DNA from: an uncultured Capnocytophaga sp.
GTDB taxonomy: Bacteria > Bacteroidota > Bacteroidia > Flavobacteriales > Flavobacteriaceae
Assembly: GCF_937936315.1 (NCBI RefSeq)
Contig: NZ_CALGWU010000054.1
Coordinates: 1 to 64,000 of the forward strand
Length of the DNA stretch: 64,000 nucleotides
Reading direction: 5' to 3'
A program made the translations under genes and the position numbers. Below the pieces are notes generated by a model. That model was not told the origin of the DNA. It made no database searches and saw nothing but the letters and a program-made list of their open reading frames with translations. This document shows, piece by piece, positions 32,736-41,328 of this stretch; positions within the stretch are counted from its first letter, which is position 1, and each line of letters begins with the position of its first letter.

Positions 32736-35700
32736 CTAAAAGCTAGCATTAAGCCCCATTGTGAAAGTAAGAGGAATAGGGTAGCCATAATTAGGGTTTT
32801 CAGGGTCTTTACCAGTAAATGACTTGCTCTTGATTGTAAGGAGATTTTGTCCGCTTACATACAAGCGCAACTTGCTTAGTTTTACTCTTTCGGATAGTTC
32901 CTTAGGCAAAGTATAACCTAATTGTACATTGCGGAGTTTGAGGTATGATCCGTTTTCCACATAGTAAGTAGACATACGTCCTTCGTTGTTGTCGTCTACG
33001 CTTGATACACTTGGAATATCAGAATCAGGGTTGGTAACGGGGTCGAAAGCATCGAGCAAACGGCGACCTTTGTTTCCATAGGTATCTTGTACACTCCAAA
33101 AATCGGTGTGGCGTTTTACGTTAGAGACTACATCTACATTATGTACTCCTTGGAAGAAGACTGTAAAATCAAAGTTTTTGTACTCTAAATAGAAGTTAAG
33201 ACCATAGATAAAATCAGGTTGTGGATTGCCTATCCAAGTGCGGTCGTCTTCATTTACTACACCATCGTTGTTCAAATCGCGGTAACGAATACGACCGATA
33301 CCTTTACCATTCTGTGTAGGGTGCTGATTCACCTCTTCTTGAGTTTTGAAGATACCATCGGCTACATAGCCATAGAAGGCATTAGAACCTATAGGGCGAC
33401 CTAAGCCATTATCCCATTTACCATTGCCCCCGTAAGAGTTGATTACAGAAGTAGGAAGTTCGGTAATCTTATTTCTGTTGGCTGCTATATTGGCGTTGAT
33501 GTCATATTTAAGTCCGGCTTTAGTTTCATTGCGATAGCCCACTGATACTTCTAAACCTTTGTTCTCTACCGCAGCTCCATTTACCCATTGGTAAGCTCCT
33601 TCGCCTTTGATACCTGCGTAAGGAGGTTCTACCAAGATGTCTTTAGTGTTTTTAATATAATATTCAGCAGAGCCATATAGACTATTATTGAAGAAACCGA
33701 AGTCAAGACCGAAGTTCGTTTGAGTAGTGGTTTCCCATTTGAGGTTTTTGTTACCGAGGCGTGTACGGCGGAATCCTGAAGCTAATTGCCCAGAGCCTTT
33801 ACCTTCAATATCGTAAGAGGTTTTCCAGATACCGTTCCAAATGAAGTCGCCGGTTACCCCATAGTAAGGGTCGAAGATGTCATAAATAGCGTAGTTATTG
33901 ATATCTTGGTTACCATTTTGTCCCCAACCAAAGCGCAACTTAAGTTCAGATACTATATTGCGAGTTTTCTCCATAAAAGATTCTTGAGAAAGGCGCCAAC
34001 CTAAGTTGAACGCAGGGAAAGTACCCCAACGATTATCTTTAGCAAAACGTGAAGAGCCATCGCGGCGGAGGGTTACAGAAGCTAGGTATTTATTATCAAA
34101 AGCATAGTTGATTTTTCCGAAGAAAGAGAGCAACTTATATCCAGTAGAAGAACCGCTACCACTCACACCTCCTGTTGCCAATGTAGGCCACATATATTCA
34201 GGTGTTTCTATAGCGAGATTATTACCCTTGATAGCAAAATTGAGGTCTTCTTGCGAGAACATTTCCATACCTGCTAAGGTTTCAAAACGACTCTTGCCAA
34301 GTTCGAAGTCGTAAGTAGCTGTGTTTGCCCAGTTCCATTTAGTCCAGTGAGCTTGCTCGAGTTGAGAGAAAGTTCTTTCTTTACCTTCTTCCATAAATCC
34401 TGAAATATACGAACGGTTAAGTACGCGTTTGTAGAAATTACCATAGTCTATACCAAAGTTAGAACGCACATTAAAACCTTTGATAGGCTGAATGTTGATA
34501 AAAGCATTACCAAACATACGCCAGTAGTTATAGCGATTATCCTTATTATCGGCTACAAGGCGCGCAGGGTTCTGACGGTCGGGCAATCCGTTTACAGGTC
34601 CGCCCCAGTGCTTGCCATCGGTAGTGCGCACAGGAATGAAAGGCACCGCTATCATTGCCGATTCGGTGATTTGATGAGGTTGTTCTACCTCACTAGTGCG
34701 GTTTACAGTGAAGTTTTCGCCTATAGTTACCACATCGCCAAAGAGCTTGTAATCGGTATTGATACGAGCCGAAAGACGAGAGAAGTCTGTATTTTTCACC
34801 AAACCATCATTGTTGTAGTAGCCCAAAGAAAGGAAGTAGTTACCTTTTTCAGTACCATTAGTTACTGATAGGTTGTACGATTCGGTTACTCCCATACGGG
34901 TGATTTCCTTAAACCAATCGGTATTAGAAGGCAACATAGGGCTGCCTGTTTTATCAAAATACTCTCGTGGATAGTACAAATTGTTGAGAGTACTATGTCC
35001 ATTGGCATCTGTGGTATAATCATAATGAATACCAAGAGGATTTTGGTTAGGGTTCCCTCCTCTATTAACAGCTGCTTTCCAAAGTACTTGTGCGTACTCG
35101 TTAGCATTGAGCATTTTCATACGTGAGTGGAACATCGATATGGTAGTATAATGATCAAAATCTACTTTCAGCACACCTTTCTTACCTTTTTTAGTGGTAA
35201 TAACGATAACCCCATTGGCTGCACGCGACCCATAGATACTGGCAGCCGAAGCATCGCGCAATACTTGTATGCTCTCTATATCGTTAGAGTTTAGCTCGTG
35301 CATACCGCCTTGGGTAGGTACCCCATCAATAATATAAAGAGGGTCATTGTTATTGAGCGTACCGATACCACGAATGCGAATAGTTGCCTTACCTGCAGGG
35401 CCTCCATTATCGGTTACTTGCATACCTGCTACACGACCTTGAAGGGCTTTCATAGGGTTATTTTCGGCGGTAGACATCATTTCGTTTACTTTTACTACCG
35501 AAACTGCCCCTGTAAGATCTGTTTTGCGTTCAGTACGATACCCCACAGAAACGGTAATTCCTTCTAAGGCTGTAACCTCTTCTTCTAAAGTTATACTTAT
35601 ATTCTTGCGCCCTTTCACAGCTACTGTTTGGGTTTTGTAGCCTATATATGAAAAGACCAAACTATCAGTGGCAGCGACGGGATGAAGGGTGTAATTCCCG

Positions 35701-35879
35701 TCAAAATCAGTAGAAGCGCCTACTGTTTTGTTTTTCACCATCACCGTTACCCCCATCATAGGGCTATTATCGGCTTTTGCTTTTACCACTCCTTTTACCT
35801 CTTGAGCGAAAAGAGCGCCCGAAAAGTTACAAAGCAAAAGCGATAGTAAAATGCGTTTGTTTATTTTTCTACTCATCAT
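32736..35879 (-). CDS. susC: SusC-like TonB-dependent fructan importer
   Basis: 1,047 residues from the ATG at 35879. The frame remains open up to 36002, but the promoter at 35911-35918 falls inside that extension and the signal peptide (MMSRKINKRILLSLLLCNFSGALFAQ) begins at 35879. Order: signal, carboxypeptidase-like beta sandwich (VKGVVKAKADNSPMMGVTVM), TonB box region, plug (TAENNPMKALQGRVAGMQV..., VLRDASAASIYGSRAANGVI) and a 22-strand barrel ending in a C-terminal aromatic (MGLNASF). With SusD it imports fructan oligosaccharides into the periplasm, powered by TonB. It is the first gene of the operon. Confidence 0.96.
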   Translation of the reverse strand: MMSRKINKRILLSLLLCNFSGALFAQEVKGVVKAKADNSPMMGVTVMVKNKTVGASTDFDGNYTLHPVAATDSLVFSYIGYKTQTVAVKGRKNISITLEEEVTALEGITVSVGYRTERKTDLTGAVSVVKVNEMMSTAENNPMKALQGRVAGMQVTDNGGPAGKATIRIRGIGTLNNNDPLYIIDGVPTQGGMHELNSNDIESIQVLRDASAASIYGSRAANGVIVITTKKGKKGVLKVDFDHYTTISMFHSRMKMLNANEYAQVLWKAAVNRGGNPNQNPLGIHYDYTTDANGHSTLNNLYYPREYFDKTGSPMLPSNTDWFKEITRMGVTESYNLSVTNGTEKGNYFLSLGYYNNDGLVKNTDFSRLSARINTDYKLFGDVVTIGENFTVNRTSEVEQPHQITESAMIAVPFIPVRTTDGKHWGGPVNGLPDRQNPARLVADNKDNRYNYWRMFGNAFINIQPIKGFNVRSNFGIDYGNFYKRVLNRSYISGFMEEGKERTFSQLEQAHWTKWNWANTATYDFELGKSRFETLAGMEMFSQEDLNFAIKGNNLAIETPEYMWPTLATGGVSGSGSSTGYKLLSFFGKINYAFDNKYLASVTLRRDGSSRFAKDNRWGTFPAFNLGWRLSQESFMEKTRNIVSELKLRFGWGQNGNQDINNYAIYDIFDPYYGVTGDFIWNGIWKTSYDIEGKGSGQLASGFRRTRLGNKNLKWETTTQTNFGLDFGFFNNSLYGSAEYYIKNTKDILVEPPYAGIKGEGAYQWVNGAAVENKGLEVSVGYRNETKAGLKYDINANIAANRNKITELPTSVINSYGGNGKWDNGLGRPIGSNAFYGYVADGIFKTQEEVNQHPTQNGKGIGRIRYRDLNNDGVVNEDDRTWIGNPQPDFIYGLNFYLEYKNFDFTVFFQGVHNVDVVSNVKRHTDFWSVQDTYGNKGRRLLDAFDPVTNPDSDIPSVSSVDDNNEGRMSTYYVENGSYLKLRNVQLGYTLPKELSERVKLSKLRLYVSGQNLLTIKSKSFTGKDPENPNYGYPIPLTFTMGLNASF

Positions 35880-35910
35880 ATTGGTGTTTTTTGCGATTAA
35901 TTTTCGGTGG

Positions 35911-35918
35911 CAAAGGTA
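35911..35918 (-). promoter_or_regulatory. -7 box of the levan operon
   Basis: TACCTTTG on the minus strand, 32 bases before the susC ATG. The TTG partner is not at the best distance, as expected for a promoter that needs an activator such as the AraC domain of the hybrid regulator. Confidence 0.55.
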
Positions 35919-36105
35919 GAACAAAAGAAAGCAGAACACTATCAAAAACTGGTCAATTACTAACAAATTTGTAGCTATTTTTTGATAGTAAGTAGTATAC
36001 ACAACAAACTAAAATACTATAAATGAGAAACTTCATTGTTTTTAACAAATAATGAACAAAAAATGATAGCAATTTTTCTATTAGTTTCGTTTTAACAAAA
36101 ACAAT

Positions 36106-36136
36106 TTGCTAATTTATTAATTACTTCATACTTTTG
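36106..36136 (+). promoter_or_regulatory. Promoter of the PCMD lipoprotein/barrel pair
   Basis: TTG at 36106-36108, a 20-base spacer and TACTTTTG at 36129-36136 match the consensus, 32 bases before the ATG at 36169. Confidence 0.75.
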
Positions 36137-36168
36137 CAATCTGTTTAACTCAACACTCATAAATTAAT

Positions 36169-37257
36169 ATGAAAGTTCTAAAAATTTTTACCATTGCAGC
36201 CTTGCTGCTCATTTTGCAAAGCTGTATCAAAAACGAAGCTCCCAATGCTGAAGCCGATATCCTCACTTGTGAAGTAGATGGCAATATACTGATTCGCAAA
36301 CCTATGATTCAAAATACTGAGATAAAACTCTACGTAAATGCTTGGGATGATGTAACAAACCTCGCTCCACGTTTTACTCTTACTCAAGGTGCAACTATCA
36401 GCCCTACAAGTGGTACTACCCGCGATTTTTCTACCCCTCAAACCTATGTGGTAACTTCCGAAGATGGCAAATGGCAGAAAACTTATAAAGTAAGTTTCCT
36501 CTCCAATAATAATATTATCGCTCAATACTCTTTTGAAAATGCTCGCACCTCAAAAGGCTATTACGTATTCTATGACTCCTCAGTAAGCGGACAAGAAATG
36601 GATTGGAGTAGCGGAAATGCAGGCTTTAAACTCACCAATTTATGGGGAACTATCCCTTTAGCCGACTATCCTACGACTCAATCAGATGAAGGGTATAAGG
36701 GTAAATGTGTGAAACTCACAACACGTAGTACCGGAAGTCTTGGAGCTGCCTTTGGAAAACCCATTGCTGCAGGAAATCTCTTTACCGGAGAGTTTGACAC
36801 TGGACCTTCTTTTTCTAATCCACTAAAAACCACTCGATTTGGAACTGCTTTCAATAAAAAACCTCTAGCTATCTCTGGTTATTACAAATACAAAGCTGGC
36901 AATAAATTTACCGATAAAGACAATAAAGAAGTTGCAAACCAAAAAGATAACTTCGATATTTACGCTGTGTTCTATGAAACAAGTGACACCGTGCAATACC
37001 TTGATGGGTCAAATATCAAAACCCATCCTAATATTGTAATGATTGCTCAAATTGACAACAGAAAAGAAACCGATGAATGGACTCCTTTTACTATCACTTT
37101 CAAGGCTAAAGACGGTAAAAATATTGACCCTGAAAAACTGAAAAACAACAAGTATAACCTCGCTATCGTAATGAGTTCCAGTGAAGGTGGTGCCGAATTC
37201 CTAGGTGCAGTAGGCAGCACTCTCTATATAGACGAAATGCAACTTTACTACGAATAA
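36169..37257 (+). CDS. PCMD-domain surface lipoprotein
   Basis: 362 residues with lipobox LQSC (MKVLKIFTIAALLLILQSC). Residues ~30-110 form an Ig-like module (DILTCEVDGNILIRKPMIQN...). The remainder is a PCMD (putative carbohydrate metabolism domain) with SLGAAFGKPIAAGNLFTGEF, ISGYYKYKAGNKF and YDEMQLYY-type closing (LYIDEMQLYYE). PCMD lipoproteins are common near glycan loci and beta-barrels in Bacteroidota and are thought to bind sugars at the surface, without known catalysis. It is followed after 22 bases by a small barrel protein that probably partners with it; divergent from the levan operon, so it may share its control. Confidence 0.78.
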   Translation: MKVLKIFTIAALLLILQSCIKNEAPNAEADILTCEVDGNILIRKPMIQNTEIKLYVNAWDDVTNLAPRFTLTQGATISPTSGTTRDFSTPQTYVVTSEDGKWQKTYKVSFLSNNNIIAQYSFENARTSKGYYVFYDSSVSGQEMDWSSGNAGFKLTNLWGTIPLADYPTTQSDEGYKGKCVKLTTRSTGSLGAAFGKPIAAGNLFTGEFDTGPSFSNPLKTTRFGTAFNKKPLAISGYYKYKAGNKFTDKDNKEVANQKDNFDIYAVFYETSDTVQYLDGSNIKTHPNIVMIAQIDNRKETDEWTPFTITFKAKDGKNIDPEKLKNNKYNLAIVMSSSEGGAEFLGAVGSTLYIDEMQLYYE

Positions 37258-37279
37258 TAAAAAAAACAGACTACCATCA

Positions 37280-38047
37280 ATGAAAAAATATATCATCACA
37301 GCCCTTATGGGCATTAGCTTAACAAGTGTTCAAGCACAAGAAGATCGCACTCAGGCTCTTGTACAATCAGAAGAAAAAGGTTGGGAATACGAACTCCGTG
37401 CAGGGGTACTCATAGGAGGTGCAAGTCCGCACGGCATACCTCAAGAAATTCGCAAGATAGGCAGTTATAGCCCTAAATTCAACGGAAGCATTGAGGGAGT
37501 AGTTACCAAATGGATTACCCCTAAAGTAGGTTTTTCAGCTGGATTGCGCTTAGAAGAAAAAGGTATGGAAACCGATGCTACAGTTAAAAACTATAGTATG
37601 GAAATTATCCAAGAAAACTCGCGTTTAGCAGGCTATTGGACGGGCGATGTACACACTAACTACAAAAGTTCGTTCGTTACACTTCCTATTAGTGCAAATT
37701 ATCGATTTTCTAACCGATGGAAAGTGCGTTTAGGGGTGTTTGCGTCTTACCGTATGGATGGAGATTTTTCAGGGTATGTAGGAAATGGCTACTTAAGAGA
37801 AGGTACTCCTATAGGCAACAAAATTTCTATTAACGACGGACAAACAGCCACTTACAACTTCTCTTCTAATCTCCGTCATTGGTTGTGGGGAGAGCAAGTT
37901 GGCGTATCTTGGCAAGCCTTTAAACATTTCAACATCAACGCCGAACTAACTGCTGGAATGAATGATATTTTTACAAAAGACTTCAAAACCATAACCTTTA
38001 ATATGTACCCTATCTATATGAATATAGGTTTTGGCTATCATTTCTAA
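37280..38047 (+). CDS. Outer-membrane beta-barrel protein
   Basis: 255 residues with signal peptide ending VQAQ. The mature part repeats amphipathic strands (YELRAGVLIGGAS, GFSAGLRLEEKGMETDATVKNY, RWKVRLGVFASYRMDG) and ends IYMNIGFGYHF with a terminal aromatic, a barrel signature. It resembles PorT-type 8-strand barrels. A close paralogue, frameshifted at the signal peptide, lies at 39848-40631. It forms a unit with the PCMD lipoprotein and is closed by the terminator at 38128-38168. Confidence 0.82.
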   Translation: MKKYIITALMGISLTSVQAQEDRTQALVQSEEKGWEYELRAGVLIGGASPHGIPQEIRKIGSYSPKFNGSIEGVVTKWITPKVGFSAGLRLEEKGMETDATVKNYSMEIIQENSRLAGYWTGDVHTNYKSSFVTLPISANYRFSNRWKVRLGVFASYRMDGDFSGYVGNGYLREGTPIGNKISINDGQTATYNFSSNLRHWLWGEQVGVSWQAFKHFNINAELTAGMNDIFTKDFKTITFNMYPIYMNIGFGYHF

Positions 38048-38127
38048 GTAATTTTACAAAAACTTTCTAAATAGCTACACTTTGCCAAAGCTGTTCGAAC
38101 TGATAATCAATTATTTTTTATTATATT

Positions 38128-38168
38128 TTGTGAGGATGTTGTGCAAACGTCCTCACATTTTTTTTAAC
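38128..38168 (+). terminator. Intrinsic terminator of the PCMD/barrel unit
   Basis: TGTGAGGA...TCCTCACA pairs over a 12-base interior that extends the stem with further pairs, followed by a run of T residues. Confidence 0.85.
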
Positions 38169-38301
38169 TCTTCTCCTTAATATTTTCCTCTCCTTTAAAT
38201 TAAAAAATTAAAGAAAATAATTTTAACAAAATCGTAACTAAAAGATTGACTTTTACTTACGTTTAAATCGTAAAATTTTCTAAAAAAAGTTAATTTTTTA
38301 T

Positions 38302-38332
38302 TTGTTTATATTATAAGTTTGTTATACTTTTG
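38302..38332 (+). promoter_or_regulatory. Promoter of the TQTGTT-repeat lipoprotein
   Basis: TTG at 38302-38304, a 20-base spacer and TACTTTTG at 38325-38332 match the consensus. The ATG follows 41 bases later. Confidence 0.75.
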
Positions 38333-38373
38333 TCCCGAAAAACAACGCCAATAACGTTAAATTTATAGATAGT

Positions 38374-39690
38374 ATGAAAAACATGTATTCTTTCTGGGCA
38401 ATATTTTGCCTATTCACTCTTTTTGTAGTGAGTTGTTCTAAGGACGACGAGACTACTGATCCCGTAGGTACTAAAACCTCTACTAACCAAACGGGAACAA
38501 CTTCTAAAACTACCCAAACCGGTACTACCTCTGTTACTACTCAAACGGGTACAACTACTAACACTACCCAAACTGGCACTACCTCTGCCACTACACAAAC
38601 AGGTACAACTACTAACACTACACAAACAGCTATAGTGGAAGTAATTGTAAGTGGCGAAGTGAACGGCATTAACTTAAAAGTTACAGACGCTCCTGCAAAC
38701 CAAAACCCTAAAACAATAGCTAATGTACCTTTAAAGAGTGCTAACACCAAGTTTGAAGCAAATAAACACATTGGTAAAACCCTTTACTTTGTGTTAGAGA
38801 AAAATGGTGATCCTATATCCGATGTGGTTGAAAAAGAAATCCGCGCTGGTGATAACATCTTGAACCTCACCGTTAAAAAGAAAAAAGAAGATGGTAAGGC
38901 TACTGTAAACATCAAAGTAACCCAAGACGGAAAACCCGTTACTAATAAAAAAGTATATGGCGTAGGCGGAACTTTCAGATTTGAAAGTATAACAAATCTC
39001 CTTGAAAGTACAAATGGTAATGAGGACTATATTTCAGGACAAGTAGAACTGACAGGCAACACCAATAATGAGGGTATTGTACGCTTCGTTTTTACTCCAG
39101 AAGAAAAAAACATCATTGATTATCACTTTTTTATCCTCACTGAAGAAGCCCCTTTTTATCTATCTGTTGATGTAAATCTCGACGGAAATCTAAAAGAAGC
39201 TACTATCAATATCCCTAAAAAATCTATGATTACTTTTACCGTTACTGATAGTGAAAACGAAGCCGTAGCAGACGCTACCGTCAGCATCAATAACATCTCT
39301 CTAAGAACTAACGATAAAGGAAATCTAATATTTTCTTTACCAATGAAATCTTACGACTATTCTGTTACTCTTCCTTGTGGAACTACTAAAAAAGGAAAAA
39401 TAACTGTTGATGCTAACAAAGTTGAAAACGTAAAATTTGACACTGCTGAACGTGGACAAATAATCGTTGAAAATAAAACTGATAAGAAATGTACTGTGAA
39501 GTTTAAAGATAAAAACTATGAATTAGAAGCTGGTGCTACTAAAACATTTTCAAAACTAAAAATCTATAATATCATTTATGATGTTGATTTTTATGTAAAT
39601 GGTAAACGAATAGAAAAACTTTACAATGGAATGCTTACTTGCAGTCAAAAGAGCATAACCTTCAGTTTAAATCCTGAAGATGTTAAATAA
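38374..39690 (+). CDS. Surface lipoprotein with TQTGTT repeats and Ig-like domains
   Basis: 438 residues. Lipobox VVSC (residues ~18-21), then an acidic spacer SKDDETTDP, then five 9-residue repeats of TQTGTT(S/T)xT (about residues 33-86), a flexible Thr-rich stalk. After it come several beta-sandwich modules, e.g. KATVNIKVTQDGKPVTNKKV and ITFTVTDSENEAVADATVSI, of the carboxypeptidase-regulatory/Ig-like kind, and a C-terminal module ending ITFSLNPEDVK. Such stalks lift binding domains off the cell surface; Thr-rich stretches are also O-glycosylation sites in Bacteroidota. The function is unknown; by position it may partner the barrel gene behind it. It ends with its own terminator. Confidence 0.72.
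   Translation: MKNMYSFWAIFCLFTLFVVSCSKDDETTDPVGTKTSTNQTGTTSKTTQTGTTSVTTQTGTTTNTTQTGTTSATTQTGTTTNTTQTAIVEVIVSGEVNGINLKVTDAPANQNPKTIANVPLKSANTKFEANKHIGKTLYFVLEKNGDPISDVVEKEIRAGDNILNLTVKKKKEDGKATVNIKVTQDGKPVTNKKVYGVGGTFRFESITNLLESTNGNEDYISGQVELTGNTNNEGIVRFVFTPEEKNIIDYHFFILTEEAPFYLSVDVNLDGNLKEATINIPKKSMITFTVTDSENEAVADATVSINNISLRTNDKGNLIFSLPMKSYDYSVTLPCGTTKKGKITVDANKVENVKFDTAERGQIIVENKTDKKCTVKFKDKNYELEAGATKTFSKLKIYNIIYDVDFYVNGKRIEKLYNGMLTCSQKSITFSLNPEDVK
38470..38630 (+). repeat. 27-bp coding tandem repeat (TQTGTTxxT)
   Basis: Five degenerate 27-base units within the lipoprotein gene encode TQTGTTSKT, TQTGTTSVT, TQTGTTTNT, TQTGTTSAT and TQTGTTTNT. Unit number could change by slippage or recombination, altering the length of the stalk. 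Confidence 0.8.
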
Positions 39691-39714
39691 TGTCTTTCCT
39701 AAAATAATTTATTT

Positions 39715-39749
39715 AAGAGGTTAGCTTTTTTAGCTAACCTCTTTTTTTG
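39715..39749 (+). terminator. Intrinsic terminator of the repeat lipoprotein
   Basis: AAGAGGTTAGCT-ttttt-AGCTAACCTCTT is a perfect 12-bp stem followed by seven T. Confidence 0.92.
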
Positions 39750-39847
39750 TTGCTAAATGCGGTTTTTGCACAGTTTTTGCTGTCTTTCTTCGTTAAACAT
39801 CAATAGTTACTAAAAATGATCTATCATATTAAAGGAATGGGATCACT

Positions 39848-40631
39848 ATGAATAATAAAGTTATGAAAACAAATATTTTTGTTGTATGTTTAATACTATT
39901 TGGCAGTTTGTTACACGCTCAAAAATGAACGTACTGAAACGCTTATACAATCAGAAGAAAAAGGTTGGGAATACGAGCTAAAAGCGGGTGTAAACATCGG
40001 GGGAGCAAGCCCTACGCCCCTTCCTGAAGAAATTCGCAAAATAAAAGGGTACAGCCCCAAATTCAACGGCTCTTTTGAAGGTACTGCCACCAAATGGCTC
40101 ACCCCTAAATGGGGTATCTCAGCAGGTTTGCGCTTAGAAGAAAAAGGTATGGAAACTGATGCAAATGTAAAGAACTACGGAATGGAGATTATAGAACAAG
40201 GTAACCACGTGGCTGGTTTTTGGACAGGCGATGTGCATACAGTCTATAAAAGTTCATTCATCACCTTACCTATAGCGGTGAATTATCGCCTTGCAAGTCG
40301 TTGGAAAATTCATTTGGGAATATTCGCTTCTTACCGTATGGACGGCAATTTCTCAGGCTATGTAACCGAAGGTTATTTACGTGAAGGTAGCCCAATAGAC
40401 GAAAAAGTAAGTTTTTCTAACGGGCAAACCGCTTCTTATGATTTTAGCAATCATCTCCGCCATTGGCATTGGGGCACACTGATAGGAGGCTCTTGGCAAG
40501 CGTTCAAGCATTTCAATATCAATGCTGAACTCACCTACGGAACAAATAATATCTTTAAAAAGGACTTTAAAACAATTACTTTTGATATGTATCCTATCTA
40601 TATGAATATAGGTTTTGGGTATCACTTTTAA
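39848..40631 (+). pseudogene. Frameshifted outer-membrane beta-barrel gene
   Basis: The barrel frame (to 40631) is closely similar to the 37280-38047 product over its whole length (LIQSEEKGWEYELKAGVNIGGAS ... YMNIGFGYHF). Its signal peptide, MNNKVMKTNIFVVCLILFGS followed by LLHAQK, is encoded from 39848 (or 39863) in another frame that hits TGA at 39926. The switch lies at a run of five A (39921-39925): with four A the frame would read HAQNERTETLIQ, exactly parallel to QAQEDRTQALVQ in the paralogue. So one extra A inactivates or phase-switches the gene, unless it is a sequencing error. A TTG start at 39900 would give a barrel without a signal, which could not reach the outer membrane. Confidence 0.8.
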
Positions 40632-40666
40632 GCACTTTATAATATCTTAATCCTTAAAAGAAATAT

Positions 40667-41230
40667 ATGACAATGTTATTTGTAAAAAATATGGTCTGCC
40701 ATCGTTGTATAATAGTACTCGATGAACAGTTAAAAGCGTTAGGTTTAACACCACAAAGCATCAATTTGGGTGAAATTACTTTTACACAGGAACTTTCTTC
40801 TGATGAGATACAAGCTATCAAACAAGCTCTCTTACCCTTAGGATTTGAGGTGATGAACGATAAGAAAAGTGTTCTTATTGAAAAAATTAAATCTATCATT
40901 ATCAATTTGATACATAACCAAGACAACAAACTATCGTTTAACCTTTCTGAAATACTCAGCAGTGAATTAGGTCGAGATTACGGGGCTTTATCGCGTTTGT
41001 TTTCTGAGATAGAAGGCAGAACTATTGAAAAATTCTTTATTGCTCAAAAGATTGAGAGAGCAAAGGAACTCTTAGTATATGACGAACTGACGCTTAGTGA
41101 AATAGCTTATCAACTCAACTATTCAAGCGTAGCGCACTTAAGCAATCAGTTTAAAAAAGTTACAGGACTCACCCCTAGCTTTTTCAAGCAGATAAAAGAT
41201 AACAAACGTAAGTCTTTAGATGAGGTTTAA
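40667..41230 (+). CDS. AraC-type regulator with HMA-like N-terminus, likely copper-responsive
   Basis: 187 residues. The N-terminal ~65 residues fold like a heavy-metal-associated domain (MLFVKNMVCHRC, then strands and helices) with a CxxC-like VCHRC. The C-terminal ~110 residues are an AraC helix-turn-helix (FFIAQKIERAKELLVYDELTLSEIAYQLNYSSVAHLSNQFKKVTGLTPSFF). A regulator of this kind commonly sits beside the copper P-type ATPase in Bacteroidota; here copA follows after 98 bases. I infer copper sensing through the N-terminal cysteines. ATGs at 40667 and 40673 are both possible starts. Confidence 0.85.
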   Translation: MTMLFVKNMVCHRCIIVLDEQLKALGLTPQSINLGEITFTQELSSDEIQAIKQALLPLGFEVMNDKKSVLIEKIKSIIINLIHNQDNKLSFNLSEILSSELGRDYGALSRLFSEIEGRTIEKFFIAQKIERAKELLVYDELTLSEIAYQLNYSSVAHLSNQFKKVTGLTPSFFKQIKDNKRKSLDEV

Positions 41231-41283
41231 AATCTTACAAATTAAATACAAAATTGTGTAATATCCAAGTAGATGTTTTGCTG

Positions 41284-41291
41284 TATCTTTG
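41284..41291 (+). promoter_or_regulatory. -7 box of copA
   Basis: TATCTTTG ends 37 bases before the copA ATG; the TTG partner is not well placed, which fits an activator-dependent promoter. Confidence 0.5.
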
Positions 41292-41328
41292 CAGCGTAAA
41301 ACAAATAACTTTTTAACATTTACAATTT

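Larger units (their letters stand above)
38048..38373. other. Intergenic region with terminator and promoter
   Basis: No gene is seen in these ~325 bases. They hold a CTTTGCCAAAG word (near 38082), a strong terminator (38128-38168), an AT-rich tract and a promoter (38302-38332). Confidence 0.6.

Noticed and set aside
35880..36002. N-terminal extension of SusC by 41 residues
   Set aside because: The promoter lies within this stretch, and a normal signal peptide begins at 35879.
39900..40631. Barrel gene starting at the TTG codon at 39900
   Set aside because: This start would give a barrel without signal peptide, while a perfect signal peptide is present in another frame just before; a frameshift explains both.
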